Source: Campylobacterales bacterium
GTDB taxonomy: Bacteria; Campylobacterota; Campylobacteria; Campylobacterales; Arcobacteraceae
NCBI GenBank assembly: GCA_016784825.1
Contig: JADHTT010000011.1
Coordinates: forward strand, 1 to 11,799
DNA: 11,799 nucleotides
Reading direction: 5' to 3'
The position numbers and the translations under genes were made by a program. Position 1 is the first letter of the stretch, and each line of letters begins with the position of its first letter. The notes beneath the pieces were generated by a model. The model had not been told where the DNA came from. It worked only from the letters and a program-made list of their open reading frames with translations, and ran no database searches. Below are positions 6,954 through 11,799 of this stretch, in pieces.

Positions 6954-7608
6954 CTTTAACCCCTGCTAATTTAAATCCATTAAGTCTTAATCTACAACTA
7001 TCACATACTCCACAAGCTTTATCTTCATTGGCATAACAACTCCAAGTATATTTTAATGGTACGCTTAACTCGATAGACTTTTTAACAATTTGTTCTTTAC
7101 TCATATGTACTAAAGGTGTCATTATTTCTAATTTAGTTTCCTTTTTGGTCCCTTGATTCATCGCATTTTGCATTTTATCAATAAAACTATCTGTACAATC
7201 TGGATAACCACTACTATCCTCTTGTACTACACCTATAAATAAAGCTTGCGCCTCATGCTTTTCTGCAATTGCAGTTGCAATTGATAAGAATATACCATTT
7301 CTAAATGGTACATATGTCACAGGCACACCATCTTCTATACCTCCTATTGGTATATCTATAGATATATCAGTCAGTGCTGATGCCCCAATTTGTGTAAAAA
7401 ATGGTATATTAATCTCATATTTATCTTTAATATTAAGCTCAATACAAATATTCCTAAAAGCTTCAAGTTCTTTATGTTCCGTTCGTTGTCCATAATTAAA
7501 ATGTACTGCTATAATTTCATATCCACTATTTTTAGCTATATAAGTAGCTAATGTAGAATCCATCCCACCACTAAGTACACATACTGCTTTTTTAGAAATT
7601 TTAGCCAT
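6925..7608 (-). CDS. queC: 7-cyano-7-deazaguanine (preQ0) synthase
   Basis: QueC uses ATP and ammonia to convert 7-carboxy-7-deazaguanine to preQ0. The 227-residue PP-loop ATPase carries the ATP motif LSGGMDSTLA (12-21), HFNYGQRTEHKE (36-47), YVPFRNGIFLS (99-109), GYPDCTDSF (134-142) and four zinc-binding cysteines, 191, 199, 202 and 205, in WSCY-x6-CGVCDSC. All key elements are present. The ATG lies inside the last codons of moeA (8-base overlap) and the 3' end overlaps queD by 29 bases, so translation of all three is likely coupled. The queF reductase that follows in queuosine synthesis is not here. Confidence 0.96.
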   Translation of the reverse strand: MAKISKKAVCVLSGGMDSTLATYIAKNSGYEIIAVHFNYGQRTEHKELEAFRNICIELNIKDKYEINIPFFTQIGASALTDISIDIPIGGIEDGVPVTYVPFRNGIFLSIATAIAEKHEAQALFIGVVQEDSSGYPDCTDSFIDKMQNAMNQGTKKETKLEIMTPLVHMSKEQIVKKSIELSVPLKYTWSCYANEDKACGVCDSCRLRLNGFKLAGVKDEVEYIKTI

Positions 7609-8824
7609 AAGTGATAAAATCCTTTTTATTGCTAGTAAATCCTTTATGAGAAATCTTAATAGCGTTTACCATAGAACCCTCTTCTAATACTTCTACATCA
7701 CTATCTAAAGCTAAAAGTGCATTTGCATGGGCTAACACACTTACCATTCCTGGTTTTTTCTTTAATGTAGTATCAAAATATTCACCATCAAAATTTCCAG
7801 GAACTAGTGTCATTCTTCCCTTTTTATTATTGATTTTTGTTTTTAATTTTGCTTGCAATATTTTATGATTCGCACAATGTGAACCTCTTAATCTTTGTAC
7901 TAATGGTGTACCAAATATCTCAAATATTATTTGTGACGCAAAAGGATTTCCAGGTAAATTCAATACCATTGTATCATTGATCTTACCAAATACTGTTGGT
8001 TTACCAGGCTTTACAATAATACCATCAAAGATTTTTTCAAAATCAAAGTTATTAAATGCTTCTTTTGTAAAATCTTTATCACCCACACTAACTCCACCAG
8101 ATGTAACTATAAGATCATACTCTAAAGATCGGTTAATATGATCAACCAAAGATTCAACAGTATCTTTTGCGCTCCCCATAAACTCTACTTCACAACCAAG
8201 CTCTTTACATCTTGCAATTAAAGATGGTGAATTTGAATTATATATCTGGTGTGGTTCTATAGATTCAGTATGTGGTCTAATCTCTTCACCACTTGCAAAT
8301 ATCGCAACTCTAGGTTTTCTATAAACTTCTATATCAGTTATACCCTGACTAGCTAATAATGACACAACACCAAAATGTAACTCCTGATGCTTTCTAATAA
8401 TATTCTCACCAATATCAATATCTTCACCAACATATCTCATGTTCTGGAATTGTTTTATATCATCTGGTAATACAATAGTATTATCATCTACAACAGTTAC
8501 AAACTCTTGAGGTACTACTGCAGATGTATTTGATGGTATTGGTGCTCCTGTCATTACTTTAACTGCTTTTAATGATTCAAGATTAAACATAGCAACATCA
8601 CCAGCAAAAGTTTTACCTAGTACATTAACTGTTTTACCTCTATCTTCAAAGTTAATTGCATATCCATCCATAGCTGAATTATTAAATCTAGGAAGTGGTA
8701 AAGTTGCCTCTACATCTTTTGCACATATTCGTCCACTTGCATCTTCAATTTTAATAGTTTCAGTTGATGTCTGTTTTGTATGATTTATAATAAGTTCTAA
8801 TGCTTTTAGAGGTTCTACAGCCAT
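7601..8824 (-). CDS. moeA: Molybdopterin molybdenumtransferase MoeA
   Basis: MoeA inserts molybdate into adenylated molybdopterin to form active molybdenum cofactor. The 407-residue protein shows the expected order: PLPRFNNSAMDGYA (43-56, with Asp53), MTGAPIP (91-97), VPQE (104-107), the MogA-like domain with IFASGEE, IYNSNS and TSGGVSVGDKDF (241-252), then KPGKPTVFG (272-280), LNLPGNPFAS (288-297) and a C-terminal beta domain (about 325-400). The ATG has AAAGGATAAGG just upstream. It appears to be the first gene of the eight-gene minus-strand cluster and faces a divergent gene 57 bases away. Some genomes carry several moeA-like paralogues, so this could be one of two. Confidence 0.95.
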   Translation of the reverse strand: MAVEPLKALELIINHTKQTSTETIKIEDASGRICAKDVEATLPLPRFNNSAMDGYAINFEDRGKTVNVLGKTFAGDVAMFNLESLKAVKVMTGAPIPSNTSAVVPQEFVTVVDDNTIVLPDDIKQFQNMRYVGEDIDIGENIIRKHQELHFGVVSLLASQGITDIEVYRKPRVAIFASGEEIRPHTESIEPHQIYNSNSPSLIARCKELGCEVEFMGSAKDTVESLVDHINRSLEYDLIVTSGGVSVGDKDFTKEAFNNFDFEKIFDGIIVKPGKPTVFGKINDTMVLNLPGNPFASQIIFEIFGTPLVQRLRGSHCANHKILQAKLKTKINNKKGRMTLVPGNFDGEYFDTTLKKKPGMVSVLAHANALLALDSDVEVLEEGSMVNAIKISHKGFTSNKKDFITYG

Positions 8825-8881
8825 ACCTTATCCTTTAGTTATTTTAGATATAATAGCGTAATTTAACTAGTAGGAAACTAA
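8825..8881. promoter_or_regulatory. Divergent promoter region, moeA / membrane protein gene
   Basis: The whole gap is 57 bases. On the plus strand TATAAT (8849-8854) preceded by a T-rich stretch is a good -10 box, and AGGAA (8872-8876) is a ribosome binding site 5 bases before the ATG at 8882. On the minus strand TATTAT (8850-8855) is a candidate -10 for moeA, overlapping the plus-strand box, and AAAGGA lies before the moeA ATG. The two promoters may therefore exclude each other. The plus-strand box is well supported; the minus-strand one is inference. Confidence 0.6.
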
Positions 8882-9286
8882 ATGGAAGTAATGAATCTAT
8901 CAATCCAGACACATATTTTTGTAATCATGGTACTAATTGCACTTGTAACACTAAACCTATATAGAGTCTTTACTCAAGAGGACTTTTTTAAGCTAGCTGC
9001 TGGTTATAAAATAATGACTCCTTTCTTCCATTCAATAAATGCAGCAGCTGCATATACAGGTATTATTGTATCTGCATTTACACACGATCTTAGTATTACA
9101 ATTATTCTTATGATTGCTACAACAATATTTATTATGGTAAGTGAAATAAAAAGATATAAAAAAATGAGAGTTATCAAAACTTTAGATTATGAACTACAAG
9201 ATGAATTTAGAGCATTTGCTAAAAAAATTGCATTTATGCAATTAGCTGCATTAATGACAACATTTATAGTTGCAAAACTATTTTAA
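8882..9286 (+). CDS. Small four-helix membrane protein of unknown function
   Basis: I do not recognise this 134-residue protein. It has four likely membrane helices: about 8-28, 43-65, 69-88 and 112-131. A polar, charged loop (about 89-111) with SEIKRYKKMR and DYELQDEF lies between the last two, and a short loop with EDFF lies after the first. Histidines 11 and 50 sit in or near helices 1 and 2, where they might bind heme or metal; this is speculation. The start at 8882 is supported by AGGAA at 5-base spacing; an ATG at 8891 is the alternative. It is the first gene of a plus-strand pair, with rsmE 13 bases further on. The coding nature is supported by a good promoter, the ribosome binding site and the regular helix pattern. 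Confidence 0.75.
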   Translation: MEVMNLSIQTHIFVIMVLIALVTLNLYRVFTQEDFFKLAAGYKIMTPFFHSINAAAAYTGIIVSAFTHDLSITIILMIATTIFIMVSEIKRYKKMRVIKTLDYELQDEFRAFAKKIAFMQLAALMTTFIVAKLF

Positions 9287-9299
9287 AACTTAAATTATT

Positions 9300-9971
9300 A
9301 TGCAATTTACTTACCATATAAACAGTGGAGAACAGTCACTAAATATAGACGGGGAACTTCATAAATATCTTTTTAAAGTCAGAAGACACGATACACATAA
9401 AGATCTATATTTTAGAAACCTAAAAGATAATAACTTATATCGATACAAAGTTGATACTATAGGCAAAAGAGACGCTACACTATCACTAATAGATTCTCAA
9501 GAAAAAATTATACAAGCTAGTAAAAAACTTCATATTGGATGGTGCGTAATTGATCCCAAAAGTATTGAAAAACAAATAGCTAGTTTGAATGAACTAGGAG
9601 TATCAAAAATTACATTTATATACTGCGAATACTCACAATATAAATATAAAGTAAATTTAGAAAAACTTGAGAAACTACTTATTAATTCATCTCAACAATC
9701 AGGTAGGAGTGATATTATAAGTCTTGAACAATGCAATAGTCTACAAAGTTTTTTAGAAAGCTATCCAGACTCATATATGTTTAACTTCTCATCCAATCAT
9801 ATAGACAATTCAAAGGATACTATCGAAACTATTGTACTTGGATGTGAAGGTGGTTTTTCAGAAGCAGAGATTAATAACTTTAATGATATAAAAACTGTTG
9901 GTATAAATTCTAATATAATTTTAAGAAGTGAGACAGCAGCTGTAACAATAGCATCTAAAATACTAGTTTAG
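9300..9971 (+). CDS. rsmE: 16S rRNA (uracil-1498-N3)-methyltransferase
   Basis: RsmE methylates U1498 of 16S rRNA at the subunit interface using S-adenosylmethionine. The 223-residue protein has a small N-terminal PUA-like domain (about 1-70, with HKYLFKVRRH) and a SPOUT domain with trefoil-knot motifs: SSQQSGRSD (130-138), VLGCEGGFSEAE (179-190) and NIILRSETAAVTIASK (205-220). The usual GPEGGF reads GCEGGF here. No good ribosome binding site lies in the 13 bases after the upstream gene, so it may depend on translation of that gene. A strong terminator follows 40 bases downstream. Confidence 0.92.
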   Translation: MQFTYHINSGEQSLNIDGELHKYLFKVRRHDTHKDLYFRNLKDNNLYRYKVDTIGKRDATLSLIDSQEKIIQASKKLHIGWCVIDPKSIEKQIASLNELGVSKITFIYCEYSQYKYKVNLEKLEKLLINSSQQSGRSDIISLEQCNSLQSFLESYPDSYMFNFSSNHIDNSKDTIETIVLGCEGGFSEAEINNFNDIKTVGINSNIILRSETAAVTIASKILV

Positions 9972-10010
9972 AGGTGACCTTTAGTGTTTCTTTAATTATT
10001 TTTATCAAAT

Positions 10011-10044
10011 AAAAAAGGGTAGGCAAATAGCCTACCCTTTTTTT
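10011..10044. terminator. Bidirectional intrinsic terminator, rsmE / petC
   Basis: A perfect 14-bp stem, AAAAAAGGGTAGGC / GCCTACCCTTTTTT, with loop AAATA and a run of seven T (10038-10044). The GC core followed by U on both strands (six A at 10011-10016 give the minus-strand run) makes it a textbook terminator for both converging genes. It is the only strong classical terminator in the window. The remaining gap (9972-10010) holds only AT-rich sequence. Confidence 0.93.
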
Positions 10045-10063
10045 AATCTGTGAGCAAAAGTTC

Positions 10064-10933
10064 TTAGTGAACTTCTCTCCAGATTTTAGCTTTCCATAAC
10101 CATGCAAATACTGCAAAGATTACTAAGTAAGCAAAGAACTTAGGCCATAGAGCATCTCTCTGCGGCTTTTTACTATCACCAACCTCTTCCATATAAGCAA
10201 TAACTTGATTTTCAGATGCTTGTGTTAAACCAACTCTAGGCATAGCAGTACCATGAAGGTGCTTTCCTGGTTCATTGATAAACTCATGTAAGAAACCTTT
10301 TGATCTACTTCTAATATGTTGAGATAAATCAGGAGGTGTAGTACCCATATAACCACTTACATCACCTTTAGCAGCCATTGATCCACCATAGAAATCACCA
10401 TACTTAATAGAGTGACATCTTTGACAAGCATCAGCAAATGCTTCTTTATTTGTAATACTAGATGGTGCAATAGATTTTAAGAATGCAACAATATCAGCAA
10501 TCTCTTGTGCAACATCACCACCACTCATAGACATATATGGAGTCATTGGGTGCATAGCACCATCAACAAACTTATGTTCAACTTGAGCAGCTTTAGCTGG
10601 ATTTGCAATAAATGCAGCTAAGTATTTCTCATCATAAATAAGACCAGCAGTTGTAAGATCTGGAGTCATTACACCCATATCCATAGATGCACCAATTTGT
10701 GCACCATCAACTGTCATAGAGTGACATGATTGACATTGGAACTGATCAACAATTAAGCTCTTACCAGCAGCAACATCACCTGTTTTTCCAGCTCTCACAT
10801 CTTCAATATCTGAAAATGTGTAATCTGGAGCATCAACATGTGGATGTAAAGCAGAGTGAGCAAATGGCTCAACTCCCCAGTATAATACACCCGTAAAGAA
10901 TGCTACTACAGCAAATATTTTAATTTCTCTCAT
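10064..10933 (-). CDS. petC: Di-heme cytochrome c subunit of the cytochrome bc1 complex
   Basis: This is the electron acceptor subunit of ubiquinol/menaquinol-cytochrome c oxidoreductase on the periplasmic side. The 289-residue protein has an N-terminal hydrophobic segment (about 5-20, probably an uncleaved anchor), two heme c sites C67-QS-CH and C170-QR-CH, methionine-rich stretches that could supply axial ligands (MTP at 89-91, HPMTPYMSM near 128, TAMPRVG near 229-235) and a C-terminal membrane helix (about 264-281). Two similar cytochrome c domains in tandem replace the single-heme cytochrome c1 of mitochondria, as known for Campylobacter and relatives. Its ATG overlaps the petB stop by one base (TAATG), with GAGGAG at the end of petB as ribosome binding site. 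Confidence 0.92.
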   Translation of the reverse strand: MREIKIFAVVAFFTGVLYWGVEPFAHSALHPHVDAPDYTFSDIEDVRAGKTGDVAAGKSLIVDQFQCQSCHSMTVDGAQIGASMDMGVMTPDLTTAGLIYDEKYLAAFIANPAKAAQVEHKFVDGAMHPMTPYMSMSGGDVAQEIADIVAFLKSIAPSSITNKEAFADACQRCHSIKYGDFYGGSMAAKGDVSGYMGTTPPDLSQHIRSRSKGFLHEFINEPGKHLHGTAMPRVGLTQASENQVIAYMEEVGDSKKPQRDALWPKFFAYLVIFAVFAWLWKAKIWREVH

Positions 10934-11799
10934 TATAATGCTCCTCTTTTCTTAGCATCCATCTTAGTAATAATAGGCAGCATTACCCATAGTAAGATAA
11001 ATACAGCAGTTGCATAGAATCCTACCCATGCGTTTGCACCAGTTGGAGGTAGTTTACCATATACAGAAAGTACAAGTAAATCTATAATCATAATCCAGAA
11101 CCAAATAAAGAACTTAGGTCTTTTATGTGCAGGTAATATATCTGGATCTTTATCTAAGAATGGGAATACAAGGAAAATAACTTGCGCTAATCCAAAGATA
11201 ATAAGACCAATATCACCAGCTTTCATACCAAGCATATCAAAGAAAGGACCTCTTAGTGTCTCATAAGACCATAAGAAATACCACTCAGGGTAAATATGTG
11301 CAGGTGTTTTCATATCATTTGCAGGATCAAAGTTAACTGGGTCCATTGCAAAGTTATAATTATTAAATACTAAGAAGAAGTAGAAGATTAAGAATACACT
11401 TAATACAGCAAAATCTTTAGATAGGAATACAGGCCAGAAAGGAATAACTTTACTTTCAGCTTTGTTTCCTGCTAAATATTTTTCAGCTTCAGCATCATAA
11501 TCAATATCATCTGCATCTTGATTATTAACATGTGGAATTCTTAATGTATAAAAGTGGAATACAATTACTCCAATGATAGCTAATGGTAATAAGAATACAT
11601 GCAACATGAAGAATCTTGTAAGTGTAGCATCATTAACTGCAAATCCACCTCTAATCCATTCAACAAGTCCCCAAGCTTCAAGTGATCCACCAGCAAAAAG
11701 GTTAGTAATAACAGCAGCAGCCCAGTAAGACATTTGTCCCCATGGAAGCATATACCCAGAGAATCCACCAGCTGAGAATGTTACAAATAATAACATACC
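10933..11799 (-). CDS. petB: Cytochrome b of the bc1 complex (3' part)
   Basis: The gene enters from the right edge. The frame is open to base 11799, so the ATG at 11796 is internal, not the start; 288 residues are seen of about 400. Counting that Met as 1, the part starts at the end of helix B/C with GYMLPWGQMSYWAA (14-27, quinol oxidation site) and continues with helix D carrying heme ligands His66 and His81. A long charged linker follows (about 92-115), then YPEWYFLWSYETLRG (169-183, the PEWY motif) and three more hydrophobic helices. It is an undivided cytochrome b with both the b6-like and subunit-IV-like parts. Missing are the N-terminus and the other two heme ligands. The Rieske gene petA is expected upstream, outside the window. 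Confidence 0.95.
   Translation of the reverse strand, partial: GMLLFVTFSAGGFSGYMLPWGQMSYWAAAVITNLFAGGSLEAWGLVEWIRGGFAVNDATLTRFFMLHVFLLPLAIIGVIVFHFYTLRIPHVNNQDADDIDYDAEAEKYLAGNKAESKVIPFWPVFLSKDFAVLSVFLIFYFFLVFNNYNFAMDPVNFDPANDMKTPAHIYPEWYFLWSYETLRGPFFDMLGMKAGDIGLIIFGLAQVIFLVFPFLDKDPDILPAHKRPKFFIWFWIMIIDLLVLSVYGKLPPTGANAWVGFYATAVFILLWVMLPIITKMDAKKRGAL

Noticed and set aside
6954..7000. preQ1/preQ0 riboswitch or other leader element for the que genes
   Set aside because: queC, queD and queE all overlap the gene before them, so there is no leader, and the 57-base gap before moeA is too short and shows no preQ1-type hairpin with an A-rich tail.
8825..8881. Molybdenum cofactor riboswitch before moeA
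   Set aside because: The Moco motif is well over 100 bases and GC-rich; the gap is 57 AT-rich bases.
9972..9982. AGGTGACCT mini-palindrome after rsmE as an operator
   Set aside because: Four-base arms are expected by chance, and it lies between a stop codon and a strong terminator.
11580..11768. Minus-strand open frame of 62 codons within petB
   Set aside because: It is in another frame of a clearly conserved cytochrome b region; leucine-rich shadow translation.
1..11799. Mobile element, defence system, CRISPR or horizontally acquired island
   Set aside because: All recognised genes are core housekeeping genes of one lineage, there are no transposase, integrase or repeat arrays, and base composition is uniformly AT-rich.

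Overview
The window looks like ordinary chromosomal core DNA from a very AT-rich Campylobacterota (epsilonproteobacterial) genome. The support for this is a divergent yajC/lnt pair, a compact fabG-acpP-fabF-accA block, a cytochrome bc1 complex whose c-type subunit is a di-heme cytochrome c instead of cytochrome c1, and a short Lnt. I cannot fix the genus; Arcobacter-like or Sulfurimonas-like bacteria are plausible. I saw no mobile element, prophage, CRISPR array, tRNA or rRNA, and no gene-free stretch above 300 bases. Coding density is very high, and the longest gene-free gap (about 132 bases, between acpP and fabF) is full of inverted repeats.

Layout. Bases 1-117 (minus) hold the 5' end of yajC. 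Diverging from it on the plus strand are lnt (apolipoprotein N-acyltransferase) and, with no gap, a second nitrilase-superfamily gene, aguB (N-carbamoylputrescine amidase). A 12-bp-stem hairpin at 2302-2328 separates these from an eight-gene minus-strand cluster read from 8824 down to 2321: moeA, queC, queD, queE, fabG, acpP, fabF, accA. Diverging from moeA over a 57-base gap are a small unknown four-helix membrane protein and rsmE (16S rRNA U1498 methyltransferase). A strong bidirectional terminator at 10011-10044 separates rsmE from the 3' half of a minus-strand petBC unit (cytochrome b, running off the right edge, and di-heme cytochrome c).

How the genes fit together. The minus-strand cluster joins three topics: molybdenum cofactor maturation (moeA), the three steps from dihydroneopterin triphosphate to preQ0 for queuosine (queD, queE, queC), and type II fatty acid synthesis (accA for malonyl-CoA, acpP as carrier, fabG and fabF for elongation). 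The upstream genes overlap or abut (moeA/queC 8 nt, queC/queD 29 nt, queD/queE 3 nt, queE/fabG abutting), which suggests translational coupling. acpP breaks the pattern: it has its own extended -10 box (4898-4906), and hairpins follow it. This is an arrangement that could make ACP more abundant than the enzymes around it.

The most interesting observations are local. They are a QueE whose cluster-binding cysteines are spaced C-x3-C-x17-C instead of C-x3-C-x2-C, a cytochrome b with the 14-residue helix-D histidine spacing typical of b6, a QueD with a large mid-protein insertion, an Lnt that ends without the usual C-terminal part, and the acpP regulatory region. I did not find a convincing undescribed multi-gene system.
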